64,000 bases of DNA from an uncultured Bacteroidota bacterium (GCA_903927185.1 CAIYLW010000020.1:62001-126000); one strand, 5' to 3'; shown: positions 44,450 to 53,850, counted from the first letter of the stretch. Notes: generated from the sequence alone by a model not told the origin. Translations and numbers: made by a program.

Positions 44450-47398
44450 TTGAATAAGGATAAAAAAACGAAAGCTACACAGCTCAATTCGCTGTCAAAA
44501 AAAACTAATATAAAATCTTTGGAGATCAAAATGGATGAAATTAAACCCGAAACAAAGAAAATAGCGAAAACTGCTCAGGGAGGAAAAGCTGTTCTAGATA
44601 AAGAAAAGTCAATTAAACCATCAATTCGTGTTAGCAACAAGCCAAAAGTTACAGTTCTTTCAGAAAAAAAACAATCTAGTAAAGTGATTAGTCAAGTTCG
44701 TTTTCAATTAAGGTATCGTACTAAATATGGTCAAGAAATCTTCATTAGTGGTAATCATCCTTTATTAGGGAATGGCGACCCTCTAAAAGCGGTTCCGTTG
44801 TATTATAATAATGAAGATCGTTGGTCGTTGGAACTTGATTTTTCTAAGTCAGAACCAATATCAAAAACTATCACCTATCAGTATATTTTAAAAAATGACG
44901 ATGGAAGTTTTAGTTATGATGCTGGAAATGATAAGCAAATTAATCCTAACCTTTTTAGTTCAGAAAATATCATAACTATTGATTCCTGGAATTTCGCTGG
45001 TTATATTGAGAATGTTTTTTACACTGAACCTTTTATAAATGTTTTATTAAAAGGAAATTATACGGATGTTAAAATTGTTACTCCCAAAAGAGTAACTCAT
45101 CAATTTAAAATTAAGACTCCATTATTATCCAAAGGTCAGACTTTGTGTATTCTGGGAAATTGTAAAGGCTTGTCTAAATGGGATACTAATAATCCTATTC
45201 TAATGAGTAGAAAGTCTGAAGAAAACTATTATACAGTAGGATTAGATCTAACGCAAGAACATTTTCCCGTTGCTTACAAATATGGTATTTATGATACCAT
45301 TTCTAAAAAGTTCTTGCAATTCGAACAAGGTAACAACCGAGTTCTTTATGAAACTAATTTACCTGAAGAGCAAACCATTATTCATGATAGTTTTGCCGTA
45401 CTACCTGAAATTGATTGGAAGGCTGCAGGTGTTGCCATTCCGGTTTTTAGTTTAAAATCTGAAAATAGTTTTGGAGTAGGAGAGTTCACAGATATTAAAT
45501 TACTGGTTGATTGGACAGTAAAAGTAGGTATGAAATTGATTCAGATTTTACCAATTAATGATACTACTGCAACGCATACTTGGACTGATTCTTATCCCTA
45601 TGCATCAATATCTGCATTTGCATTACATCCCATGTATTTGAATCTTGATTTGTTAGCGAATAGTGATACGATAAAAGATTTGAATTTATTGAAGGATGAA
45701 TATTCGAATTTAAATAACCTTGAAGAGGTTGATTATGAAATTGTGAATCAAGTTAAACTAGCCTTTATTAAAAAGACTTACCAACTTGATAAGCTTAAAT
45801 TTTTAAAAGACAGCCAATTCCAACAATACTTTAATCAGAATTCACATTGGCTAGAACCCTATGCGGTATTCTGTTATTTAAGAGATCAGTATAAAACTGC
45901 TGATTTTAGTAAATGGCCAGCACATCAACAATACAATAAAGCTGAAGTGAACGAATTAATTAAAGAGGGTTCTGTCGCATTTGAAGGTATAGCCTTATAT
46001 TTTTTCATTCAATACCAGTTGCATTTGCAATTAAAATCTGCAACTGATTATGCGCATTCAAAAGGAATTATTGTAAAAGGGGATATCCCAATTGGTATTT
46101 ATCGAAATGGTGCAGATGCATGGCAGCAACCGGAATTATATCATATGGACATGCAAGCAGGAGCACCTCCAGATGGTTTTGCAATAAAAGGCCAGAATTG
46201 GGGCTTTCCCACTTATAACTGGCAAAAGATGAAGGAAGATGGATTTGCTTGGTGGAAACAGCGTTTTGAGCAAATGAATTATTACTTCGATGCATTTAGG
46301 ATAGATCATATACTTGGTTTTTTTAGAATTTGGAGTATTCCAATAGATGCAGTTGAAGGTATCATGGGCTATTTTGTACCAGCCATACCAATGCATATCA
46401 ATGAATTTTATTCTAAAAATATATGGTTCGACTATCATCGTTATACAAAACCATTTATTACTGAGAATACCTTATGGGAAGTTTTCGGTTATGAAAACGA
46501 ATATGCAAAGGAACAATTTCTTGACGAAGATGGCTATTCGGGATATAAGCTAAAACCTGCTTTTGCTACTCAACGGTTAGTTGAAAAATATTTTGTAAAG
46601 TTAGAGGATAATGATTATCACCAGAAACAAAAGCAACAACTTTTCGATTTGATTAGTAATGTTATTTTATTTGAAGTAGAGGGATCTCAGGCGCAACAGT
46701 TTCATTTCCGTTTTGGGATGGAATCTACTAGTTCATTTATAAATCTGGATTTAAATACTCAAAATCAACTAAAGGATTTATTTGTACAATACTTTTATAA
46801 AAGGCAAGACGATTTTTGGATGCAAGAAGCACTTCAAAAATTACCAGCATTGAAAAGGGTCACAAATATGTTAGTATGTGGAGAAGACCTTGGTATGGTA
46901 CCAACTTGTGTTCCTGAAGTAATGCGACAGTTAGGATTACTTAGTTTAGAAATACAAAGGATGCCTAAAGATTCATCAAAAGTATTTTTTCATCCCAATG
47001 ACGCACCATATTTGAGTGTTGTAACTCCGTCTACACATGATATGAGTACCATTCGTGGATGGTGGGAAGAGGATAGAGAAAATATTCAGAAATTTTATAA
47101 TCATGAGCTTGGTCAATATGGCGAAGCTCCTTTTTTCTGTGAAGCTTGGATTAATAATGCCATAGTATTGCAGCATCTGTATTCTCCAGCCATGTGGAGT
47201 ATTTTTCAATTACAAGATATCATGGGTATAGACCCTGTTGTACGTCGCGAAAATCCAAATGATGAACGAATTAATGTTCCAGCAAATTCAAAACATTATT
47301 GGAGATATAGAATGCACCATAGCTTAGAAGCTTTAATGAGTTTTGACATGTTTAATCAAAGTCTTGGCAAAGCAATTAAAGAATCTGGGCGTTCTTAA
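44450..47398 (+). CDS. malQ: 4-alpha-glucanotransferase (GH77) with two CBM20 domains
   Basis: Transfers alpha-1,4-glucan chains in maltodextrin/glycogen metabolism. A Lys/Thr/Ser-rich N-terminal extension (1-75) precedes two starch-binding CBM20-like domains (about 80-185: VRFQLRYRTKYGQEIFISG; about 210-300: LLSKGQTLCILGNCKGLSKW). The GH77 barrel follows from about 325, with nucleophile Asp619 (FRIDHILGFFRIW), acid/base Glu812 (CGEDLGMVP) and Asp864 (STHDMST). At 982 residues it is of the large plant DPE2-like type. The start is TTG at 44450 behind AGAGGA; ATG 44531 would remove 27 residues of the low-complexity extension and is possible. Confidence 0.94.
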   Translation: MNKDKKTKATQLNSLSKKTNIKSLEIKMDEIKPETKKIAKTAQGGKAVLDKEKSIKPSIRVSNKPKVTVLSEKKQSSKVISQVRFQLRYRTKYGQEIFISGNHPLLGNGDPLKAVPLYYNNEDRWSLELDFSKSEPISKTITYQYILKNDDGSFSYDAGNDKQINPNLFSSENIITIDSWNFAGYIENVFYTEPFINVLLKGNYTDVKIVTPKRVTHQFKIKTPLLSKGQTLCILGNCKGLSKWDTNNPILMSRKSEENYYTVGLDLTQEHFPVAYKYGIYDTISKKFLQFEQGNNRVLYETNLPEEQTIIHDSFAVLPEIDWKAAGVAIPVFSLKSENSFGVGEFTDIKLLVDWTVKVGMKLIQILPINDTTATHTWTDSYPYASISAFALHPMYLNLDLLANSDTIKDLNLLKDEYSNLNNLEEVDYEIVNQVKLAFIKKTYQLDKLKFLKDSQFQQYFNQNSHWLEPYAVFCYLRDQYKTADFSKWPAHQQYNKAEVNELIKEGSVAFEGIALYFFIQYQLHLQLKSATDYAHSKGIIVKGDIPIGIYRNGADAWQQPELYHMDMQAGAPPDGFAIKGQNWGFPTYNWQKMKEDGFAWWKQRFEQMNYYFDAFRIDHILGFFRIWSIPIDAVEGIMGYFVPAIPMHINEFYSKNIWFDYHRYTKPFITENTLWEVFGYENEYAKEQFLDEDGYSGYKLKPAFATQRLVEKYFVKLEDNDYHQKQKQQLFDLISNVILFEVEGSQAQQFHFRFGMESTSSFINLDLNTQNQLKDLFVQYFYKRQDDFWMQEALQKLPALKRVTNMLVCGEDLGMVPTCVPEVMRQLGLLSLEIQRMPKDSSKVFFHPNDAPYLSVVTPSTHDMSTIRGWWEEDRENIQKFYNHELGQYGEAPFFCEAWINNAIVLQHLYSPAMWSIFQLQDIMGIDPVVRRENPNDERINVPANSKHYWRYRMHHSLEALMSFDMFNQSLGKAIKESGRS

Positions 47399-47441
47399 TC
47401 ATCTGTTTCTTCACTTACCTGGATAGCATATTTTTCAAATT

Positions 47442-48458
47442 ATGATTTTAAATTATTGGCATAAAGAATTGCCATTTAAATATCCATTTACAATATCAAA
47501 TGGTAGAACAAAAACGCATCAGCCATCGCTGATTGTATCTTTATCTATCGGGAACTTTGTTGGTTTTGGGGAAGCTCCAGCAATTGTTTATTATGATATA
47601 ACAGTAGAAAAAATGATCGCTGATATGGAGTCGAAGCGAACATTGGTTGAAAAATTTGCGCTAACTGATCCCGAAAGATATTGGCATTATCTTCATCACT
47701 TATTTCCACAAAACCCTTTTTTAGTTTGTGCATTAGACATGGCTGCATGGGACCTTTTTGCTAAAATGAAGGGCAAACCTTTATTTGAGTTATGGGGTAA
47801 GCCTTGGAAGGAAACTCCAATCTGTGATTATACCATTGGGATTGATACTATTGATAAAATGGTGTCGAAAATGTTGGAAAAACCTTGGCCAATTTATAAG
47901 ATTAAATTAGGAACTAATCAAGATATTGAAATCGTTAAATCCTTAAGGGATCATACAAAATCTGTATTTAGAATTGATGCGAATGCAGGTTGGCAACTAG
48001 ATGAAGCTTTAGCTAAAATTCCAAAATTAGCCGAGCTGGGTGTTGAAATGATTGAACAGCCATTAGAAAAAAATAATTGGGAAGGAATGAAGATTCTGTA
48101 TGAGCAATCAACATTGCCTCTGTTTGCAGATGAATCATGTGTATTTGAGCAAGATGTTTCTAGATGCCATCAACACTTTCATGGCATCAATATTAAACTA
48201 ACAAAATGTAGTGGTTTAACACCAGCCAGAAGGATGATTCAAGAAGCCCGTGAACTAGGAATGAAAGTAATGATGGGTAGTATGAATGAATCCAGTATTG
48301 GTTCAGCTGCTATTGCTAATTTTCTTCCTCAAATTGATCTAGTTGATATGGATGGACCTTTATTGCTTTCTGAAGATTTTGCTTCAGGACTACATTACAA
48401 TGATGGTAAGATTCAATTGAATGGTTCAGCAGGTTTAGGTATCCAGGTATATTTATAA
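47442..48458 (+). CDS. Dipeptide epimerase (L-Ala-D/L-Glu type, enolase superfamily)
   Basis: Enolase-superfamily enzyme of 338 residues that epimerises dipeptides, typically L-Ala-D-Glu from recycled peptidoglycan. The catalytic set is present: KIKLG (Lys base), FRIDANAGW (Asp), EMIEQPLE (Glu), ADESC (Asp), NIKLTKCSG (second Lys) and GSMNESSIG. The N-terminal capping domain holds GFGEAPAIVYYD. Substrate preference is inferred from the family. The 3' end overlaps the convergent membrane protein gene by 46 bases. Confidence 0.87.
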   Translation: MILNYWHKELPFKYPFTISNGRTKTHQPSLIVSLSIGNFVGFGEAPAIVYYDITVEKMIADMESKRTLVEKFALTDPERYWHYLHHLFPQNPFLVCALDMAAWDLFAKMKGKPLFELWGKPWKETPICDYTIGIDTIDKMVSKMLEKPWPIYKIKLGTNQDIEIVKSLRDHTKSVFRIDANAGWQLDEALAKIPKLAELGVEMIEQPLEKNNWEGMKILYEQSTLPLFADESCVFEQDVSRCHQHFHGINIKLTKCSGLTPARRMIQEARELGMKVMMGSMNESSIGSAAIANFLPQIDLVDMDGPLLLSEDFASGLHYNDGKIQLNGSAGLGIQVYL

Positions 48459-48991
48459 GCAGGATTTATCATCACCTGATTGTCATCAAATGAGTATGAT
48501 TCAAACTCAGAACTATCAAAATCAGACTGTTCTAATTTGTTAATATTTAAAACTACTAAACCATAAAACAAGAAAGCTATTTGAATAAGAATTAATACTT
48601 CAAAAAGAGCAATAGCAACATCATTATAAAGTTCCCAACGTGAGAAATTTGGGTTAGTTAGAGGCGAATCCTTCCAAGACCTGTCGATAGAGGGTGCATA
48701 GGAATAAATGGTAATGATGCTCAAAATCAGTAATAGAGTAGGAACAATATGTATCCACGAAATAATGGTACTTCTTAATTCTTTTTCCCTTAAATGGCGA
48801 TGCATATAAAAAGGCAAAGAGATAATAATTAAAAGTATGATTAAGTATGAAAAATAGTTAAATAGGTAAAAGCTACCCTCAATTAAAACGATAAAATTTG
48901 AAATGGGAACATTGATGCCGGTTAACCATATATATAAAATAGGGGTTAGCCACAACAAATGCTCTCCTCGAACATGATTTGTAGAATACAT
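48413..48991 (-). CDS. Multi-pass membrane protein of unknown function
   Basis: Integral membrane protein of 192 residues with four clear helices (about 11-28, 39-58, 80-98 and 121-143 from the chosen start). A His/Arg-rich loop (MHRHLREKE) sits between the second and third, and an acidic C-terminal tail (DSSEFESYSFDD) follows the last. No family recognised. The frame is open to ATG 49054, but a promoter at 49025-49054 would start transcription near 49018, so ATG 48991 (MYSTNHVRGEH) is chosen. The 3' end overlaps the epimerase gene by 46 bases on the other strand. Confidence 0.65.
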   Translation of the reverse strand: MYSTNHVRGEHLLWLTPILYIWLTGINVPISNFIVLIEGSFYLFNYFSYLIILLIIISLPFYMHRHLREKELRSTIISWIHIVPTLLLILSIITIYSYAPSIDRSWKDSPLTNPNFSRWELYNDVAIALFEVLILIQIAFLFYGLVVLNINKLEQSDFDSSEFESYSFDDNQVMINPAYKYTWIPKPAEPFN

Positions 48992-49024
48992 TGGGCACGT
49001 TTGGGTGAACGTAGGATTACGGAT

Positions 49025-49054
49025 CAAAATTAAGCTCTTTAAAACAGAAAACAA
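49025..49054 (-). promoter_or_regulatory. Promoter of the membrane protein gene
   Basis: Minus strand: TTG (49054-49052), 19 bases, TAATTTTG (49032-49025). Both elements and spacing fit. It decides the downstream start at 48991. Confidence 0.6.
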
Positions 49055-49198
49055 CAGTTGATATAGATTAGTGGATAAATCATGTCGCGGGGGTGAATAA
49101 TTGAGTTGAGCTATATTTCGAGAATTTATGCCTTTAAATTATTAGATATTTGTGTTTTAAAAGAATTGAAAGAGTGGATAATAAAGCCAAAATTTAAA

Positions 49199-49834
49199 AT
49201 GACTCCCGAAAGAAGCGATAAATTCCAAAAAGTGCTTTCAAATAGGCAGTCCGATCTAGCCATTGTGATGGAAAACGTACATGATCCTCATAATATCTCG
49301 GCTGTTATGCGCACCTGTGATGCTGTTGGAATTCAAGACATTTATGTGATTAATAGTATATCACCAAAGCATGGATATTTTGGCCCTAAAAGCAGTAGTA
49401 GTGCTGCTAAGTGGTTAACTGTTCATCAATTTAGTTCCATAGAAGAATGCATATTGGTTTTAAGGGAACGTTATAAAAGGATTTATACCACTCATTTATC
49501 TACAGATGCAATTTCCTTGTACGAATTTGATTTCACAAAAGAGTCTATAGCATTGGTATTTGGTAATGAACATGACGGTGTTAGCGCTGAAATGCGCCAA
49601 TTGGCCGACGGAAATATCATTATACCACAGGTAGGGATGATTCAAAGCTTAAATATATCTGTAGCCTGTGCAATCACTATCTATGAAGCTTATAGGCAGA
49701 AAATAAATGCAGGCCACTATAATCAGCGAAGTTTAACAGAGGAAAGGATTCAGGAAATAAAATCAAATTGGAGTAAGCCAAAAGTGAAATTTCGCTTTAA
49801 AGATTTAAAGGCACTTAGGAGATTGAATCAATAA
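49199..49834 (+). CDS. trmH: TrmH-type tRNA (guanosine 2'-O) methyltransferase
   Basis: SPOUT methyltransferase of 211 residues, predicted to methylate G18 of tRNA. Motif 1 is ENVHDPHNISAVMRTCDAVG (with the catalytic Arg), motif 2 ALVFGNEHDGVS, motif 3 IIPQVGMIQSLNISVACAI, which forms the SAM-binding knot. The open frame begins earlier with a TTG at 49106, but ATG 49199 (MTPERSDKFQKVLSNRQ) aligns with the family start. The stop lies 20 bases inside the convergent BrkB-like gene. Confidence 0.9.
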   Translation: MTPERSDKFQKVLSNRQSDLAIVMENVHDPHNISAVMRTCDAVGIQDIYVINSISPKHGYFGPKSSSSAAKWLTVHQFSSIEECILVLRERYKRIYTTHLSTDAISLYEFDFTKESIALVFGNEHDGVSAEMRQLADGNIIIPQVGMIQSLNISVACAITIYEAYRQKINAGHYNQRSLTEERIQEIKSNWSKPKVKFRFKDLKALRRLNQ

Positions 49835-50786
49835 TTGACTTTTCTTTCTTTTTTTTTCTTAGAGCTACCTGTTTTTGTAAATTGGTAATACTCACATTCA
49901 ATTCAAATCCAATCAATAGGATTAGCGCATTGTAATCGATGATTATCATGATTATTAATACGGTTCCAATAGATCCATATACTTTATTATAGCTTCCGAA
50001 ATGAGTAAACCAATAAGAACAAATAATAGTAGATGCAAGAGTTAAAAAAGTGGCTAATAATGAACCCGGAGAAACGAAATTCCATTTTTCTTCTACAGAA
50101 GGTGCGTATCTATAAATAATAGAAATTCCAAAGAAAATCAATGCAACAATAACTAACCATCTGGTGCTTTCCCACCACCATAACCAATCCGCTTTTTTGA
50201 CATTAAAATAGTGTCGCAATATTTTCTCTAAAGCATCATGACCAATTAAAAATAATACACAGCTGATTACTAACATGATGAGAAGTAAAGTGAGTCTTAT
50301 TGCTTTCCATCGCTTATGGATGAAATGTGTTTTTGCATGAAGAATGGATTTATCAAATGTTCTGATAATTCCCATCATGGCATTCGACGCATAGAAGATA
50401 ACCATAAGTATACCAAAAGATAAGAGACCTCCTTTAGATTTTTTAAAGAAATCGTTTAAGAAAGATTCAACTAAATCGTAAGTTTTTATATTGGGTGTAA
50501 GGTCTTTTGTTAATGCCAATAATTCTACCCTAAATTGAGCTGAAACTGGCAGATAGGGCACTACAGAAAACAAAAAGATACATGCTGCAGGAATAGCCAT
50601 AATAATATTAAAAGAAATGGCGGCGGCTCTTTCGTTTAACCCAATTTTGTTTATCTGAATAAAGAAGAAACGAACTACATCAAATAAAGGTAATCCCTGA
50701 AATCCTGGAATGACAATTTGTTTGCTTTTTCTAATGAGAAATGCAATTGGTCTAGATGTTACTATAAGTCGTTCTACTTTTGTCAA
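49815..50786 (-). CDS. YihY/BrkB family inner membrane protein
   Basis: Membrane protein of 323 residues with six helices in the YihY/BrkB pattern: LNERAAAISFNIIMAIPAAC, the SFGILMVIFYASNAMMGI segment, YRYAPSVEEKWNFVSPGSLL and VYGSIGTVLIIMIIIDYNALILLIG. Once called RNase BN in error; real function unknown (possible transporter). Its ATG overlaps the mltG stop as ATGA, so the two are co-translated. The 3' end overlaps trmH by 20 bases. Confidence 0.9.
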   Translation of the reverse strand: MTKVERLIVTSRPIAFLIRKSKQIVIPGFQGLPLFDVVRFFFIQINKIGLNERAAAISFNIIMAIPAACIFLFSVVPYLPVSAQFRVELLALTKDLTPNIKTYDLVESFLNDFFKKSKGGLLSFGILMVIFYASNAMMGIIRTFDKSILHAKTHFIHKRWKAIRLTLLLIMLVISCVLFLIGHDALEKILRHYFNVKKADWLWWWESTRWLVIVALIFFGISIIYRYAPSVEEKWNFVSPGSLLATFLTLASTIICSYWFTHFGSYNKVYGSIGTVLIIMIIIDYNALILLIGFELNVSITNLQKQVALRKKKKEKSIIDSIS

Positions 50787-51820
50787 TTCTTTCCTGCTTG
50801 TTTTTCTGCCATATAGATATCCAATGCTTTCTGATATTCCTTTGCATAAGTATTATGTTCCGCAAAATTACTACTGAAATGATGATATCCACTGAAATCA
50901 CTTTTTGCTACAAAAAATAAATAATCTGTTTTTGGAGCATTTAAAACAATATCAATGGTTTTTGGTGATGGTGTACAAATTGGCCCGGGCGGGAGTCCTT
51001 TATGCCTGTAGGTATTATATAGGGATGGGTTACTTAAATATTTTTCATAGATCCTTGTAAGTGTAAAATCTTTCATGGCATATTTAATAGTGGGACAGGC
51101 TTGTAAGGGCATTTGTTTTTGCAGCCTATTAAGATATACACTCGCAATTTTATATTTATCAGAGTCGTAATTTGTTTCTTCATCAACGATGGAGGCTAAA
51201 ATATATACTTCTAGTTTGCTTAAGTGACTTGCGGATAATTTATTTTTACGATCGTTCTTTGACCAGAAACTAATATTCGCATCATGTAATTTTTGAAATA
51301 TATTATCTAATGAAGCGTCCCAATAAAATTGATAAGTGTCTGGAATAATCATCGTGAAAACGGTATTACTATCAACATTCCATTTTGCCAATGAGTCATT
51401 TGATGCCAGATATTTCAATACTTCAAATGAATCAGGAGAAAAACTTTTACTAATCAATTTTGCTAAATCTTCTTTAACTCTAAGTCTATTGATGACAAGT
51501 TTCATTTCTGCTGTTCGACCTTTCTTTAATTGTCGGGCAATTGACCAAATATTTTGACCATTTTTAACTTCATACTTGCCTGGTTTAATTTTTCCCCAGG
51601 TACCCTGAATACTCATAAAAAGGTCAAAGGCAAAAGGGTATTTTAAGATGCTGTTATCATCCATATTTTTGAGAATAGCCTCTTTTTCTATGCCGTTTTT
51701 GGATATAAGCAGGTACTTTGATTTTTCAGTAAAGTTGGTAGAAGATCCAAATATTAACCATCCTGAAAGGATACTAAATACAAATAAAATCAGTAAAATA
51801 AATTTTAAAAGTGATTTCAT
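50783..51820 (-). CDS. mltG: Endolytic transglycosylase MltG
   Basis: Membrane-anchored lytic transglycosylase of 345 residues that cuts nascent glycan strands and sets their length. One N-terminal membrane helix (about 5-25), a LysM-like portion with PGKYEVKNGQNIWSIARQL, then the catalytic YceG domain with the Glu in LASIVDEETN and the block VYLNRLQKQMPLQACPTIKY. HKGLPPGPICTPS completes the signature. Overlaps the BrkB-like gene by 4 bases. Lies 15 bases after the secG terminator, so some read-through from the upstream operon is possible. Confidence 0.93.
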   Translation of the reverse strand: MKSLLKFILLILFVFSILSGWLIFGSSTNFTEKSKYLLISKNGIEKEAILKNMDDNSILKYPFAFDLFMSIQGTWGKIKPGKYEVKNGQNIWSIARQLKKGRTAEMKLVINRLRVKEDLAKLISKSFSPDSFEVLKYLASNDSLAKWNVDSNTVFTMIIPDTYQFYWDASLDNIFQKLHDANISFWSKNDRKNKLSASHLSKLEVYILASIVDEETNYDSDKYKIASVYLNRLQKQMPLQACPTIKYAMKDFTLTRIYEKYLSNPSLYNTYRHKGLPPGPICTPSPKTIDIVLNAPKTDYLFFVAKSDFSGYHHFSSNFAEHNTYAKEYQKALDIYMAEKQAGKN

Positions 51821-51835
51821 GGGTTCAATTTAAAT

Positions 51836-51866
51836 AAAAAACCCTGTCTGCAAGGGCAGACAGGGT
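51836..51866 (-). terminator. Rho-independent terminator after secG
   Basis: Perfect 10-bp stem ACCCTGTCTG (51841-51850) with CAGACAGGGT (51857-51866), loop of 6. On the minus strand it is followed by six T (51841-51836). It sits between secG and mltG. Confidence 0.88.
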
Positions 51867-51886
51867 ACCTTTTATTTGCTATTTTT

Positions 51887-52240
51887 TTATTTCTTTCCAG
51901 AATCTTTTGAAAGAGGCACTGTATTAGAAGGAGTAGCAGCAGGAGCAGCAGCAGGAGCTGAACTACTAGTATTTACTTTCTGCAAAAGTGAATTGTCTAC
52001 ATTAGAAGAACCACTTCCTTTTAAAAAAAGGCTAGAGAAAGTAGCAAGTATTGCTATAATTCCAGCAAACAACCCAGTGCCTTTCTCTAAAACGTCTGTA
52101 GTTTGTTTAACACCCATCAACTGGTTGCTCAAACCACCCACGTTAGCAGATAATCCACCACCTTTAGGGTTTTGAACCAAAACAATAAATCCTAGCGCCG
52201 CACAGGCAATCACAATCAAGATCAAAAACAAAATTATCAT
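51887..52240 (-). CDS. secG: Preprotein translocase subunit SecG
   Basis: Small SecYEG channel subunit of 117 residues with two membrane helices (about 2-22 and 56-74) joined by the conserved GFIVLVQNPKGGGLSANVG and GVKQTTDVLEKGT segments. The C-terminal 35 residues are an Ala/Ser/Pro-rich tail (SSSAPAAAPAATPS), as in other Bacteroidota SecG. Its ATG overlaps the stop of the upstream gene by 4 bases (ATGA). Confidence 0.95.
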   Translation of the reverse strand: MIILFLILIVIACAALGFIVLVQNPKGGGLSANVGGLSNQLMGVKQTTDVLEKGTGLFAGIIAILATFSSLFLKGSGSSNVDNSLLQKVNTSSSAPAAAPAATPSNTVPLSKDSGKK

Positions 52241-53283
52241 TGTATTCCTTTTAAATGTTGAATTTTGGAGGCAAAATAAGCGGATTTTTCAGGATTTAAG
52301 AAACTTAATTTAATATAGAGCTGAATTGCCTTGTCTAATTGACCTTGTTTTTGCAAAACATCGGCCATTGTTTCTGTTACGATTTCCCTTTGTTCATTAG
52401 AACTTTTAGCTATCATTTCAACAGCTTCCTCTAAATCTTGGTTGGTACCAAGGTCAATCGGGTTGGGATTGTCATGTTTCATGTATTTTAGCCAATCTGT
52501 AAATCTTCGAAGATGTGTGGTTAATTTATCTTGAGGAATCTTGGATAAGTCGATTTTAATGCCCTGGGAGGCAAAATAATCGATGGTATACATGGGTTCT
52601 CTAGAAATTTCCAATTCTTCCTCTATTTGTACAGGCTTCTTAAAATCGGCTAATTGATTAGATAGTAAACTGGATATTTTAGAATTGCTTAAATCAGTTG
52701 CAGCTTCCTCATTATAAGGCTCCACATGAGAGAGGATCGATTCTGATTCATCAAAATCTGGTTGTTTAGTGATTACTTCCTCAAAATTTTCGTCGTGAGA
52801 AGTTTCAGGAAACGTTTGTTTATCAATTCCACGCATCATTTCTTTTACCGATTCGATTGTGGGTATTGAAATATTACTTGAAAAATCGTTATTGCTAATA
52901 GAAAGCTCTTTTTCTACAATATCCTCTTTTGTTTCAGTAATCGCTTGAACTTCACCATAAATGTTTCTAGATATAGCAGAATCTGGATTCTCTAATAAAT
53001 AATCAATAGATGCAGGTGAGGAGTCCTCTAAAAGAGGTTGGATTGGCTTTTCCTGTATTAAATAATGTAACCAATAAGGATTGGTAAAATAAAGACTTGT
53101 TTTTTGCACTTGTTTTATGAAATCAGAAGAATTGTCAGTTTTATATTTAGCAGAAAGAAGCATTTGCACGGGAGCAAAATAAGGATAATTATCGGCCAAC
53201 TTAACCAATGTCTCTTCATTAACCATTGAAAGGTCTTTGAAACCGGTTAAATGATATAAAGCTTTCTCCTGAATTGAATTCAT
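52237..53283 (-). CDS. Cytosolic protein of unknown function in the lptE-secG cluster
   Basis: Protein of 348 residues with no signal peptide. The N-terminal 100 residues are helical (LVKLADNYPYFAPVQMLLSA; LYFTNPYWLHYLIQEKP). Residues 120-235 are acidic, Ser/Glu-rich and probably disordered. The C-terminal 90 residues end in a TPR-like pair (ETMADVLQKQGQLDKAIQLYIKLS and SAYFASKIQ). I know no named family. It starts 21 bases after lptE and overlaps secG by 4 bases (ATGA), which suggests co-translation with the translocase subunit. A scaffold role in envelope biogenesis is speculation. Confidence 0.75.
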   Translation of the reverse strand: MNSIQEKALYHLTGFKDLSMVNEETLVKLADNYPYFAPVQMLLSAKYKTDNSSDFIKQVQKTSLYFTNPYWLHYLIQEKPIQPLLEDSSPASIDYLLENPDSAISRNIYGEVQAITETKEDIVEKELSISNNDFSSNISIPTIESVKEMMRGIDKQTFPETSHDENFEEVITKQPDFDESESILSHVEPYNEEAATDLSNSKISSLLSNQLADFKKPVQIEEELEISREPMYTIDYFASQGIKIDLSKIPQDKLTTHLRRFTDWLKYMKHDNPNPIDLGTNQDLEEAVEMIAKSSNEQREIVTETMADVLQKQGQLDKAIQLYIKLSFLNPEKSAYFASKIQHLKGIQ

Positions 53284-53304
53284 ATTATTAAAAGTACAAC
53301 TTGA

Positions 53305-53850
53305 TTACCAGTTGGAAAAAATATGGTTAAAAATTTCATCCGTTAAATTTCTTACTAACTCATCCAATAATTGGCCTTCGGCTTGTTGCAAAGATAAGTT
53401 TGCCGAGAAATCGGCATTTCTTGACACATCGAATTCGTCAGTTTTATTTTCAAGTGTTTTTTTCAAAACCACGTGAACACTTACGGTAAGTCGGTTAGTG
53501 GTAGCTTGTTGAGCACTAATTCCTACTGTCTGGGAAGGATTGTAGCCAGTAATAGTAGCAATGATTTGATAATGGGCTTCATCACTATTAGTTCTAGTAA
53601 GTTTGGTTGAATTGATAAATTTTTGAGATAATTTATCGTACAATTTTGGACTAAGCTGAGGGTTCACATAGTTGGCCTTATTCTCAATTGCAAATAACTT
53701 TATCGTTTTGACTTTAGTATAATCAATTGAGACATCGTTCAATGTATAGATTCCGCAACTTGTAAACTGCAACGTTAAAAATAGCAATAAACCGGAACGA
53801 AATATTTTTGATTGATAGATTTGAGTCATTGATAAGATAAGTTTTCTCAT
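53305..53850 (-). CDS. lptE: LPS-assembly lipoprotein LptE
   Basis: Outer membrane lipoprotein of 181 residues (from the first ATG) with a lipobox Cys32 in LTLQFTSCGIYTLND. An ATG at codon 8 would shorten the pre-sequence to a more usual length. The mature part shows the LptE pattern in Bacteroidota: YTKVKTIKLFAIENKA, then ISAQQATTNRLTVSVHVVLK, and a C-terminal helix. LptE plugs the LptD barrel that inserts lipopolysaccharide. It sits between the sigma-54 activator gene (25 bases upstream) and the unknown cluster gene. Confidence 0.85.
   Translation of the reverse strand: MRKLILSMTQIYQSKIFRSGLLLFLTLQFTSCGIYTLNDVSIDYTKVKTIKLFAIENKANYVNPQLSPKLYDKLSQKFINSTKLTRTNSDEAHYQIIATITGYNPSQTVGISAQQATTNRLTVSVHVVLKKTLENKTDEFDVSRNADFSANLSLQQAEGQLLDELVRNLTDEIFNHIFSNW

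Noticed and set aside
48413-49834. Convergent 3' overlaps (48413-48458 and 49815-49834) as evidence of antisense regulation
   Set aside because: Short overlaps of convergent genes are common in compact genomes, and nothing in the sequence points to a regulatory role.
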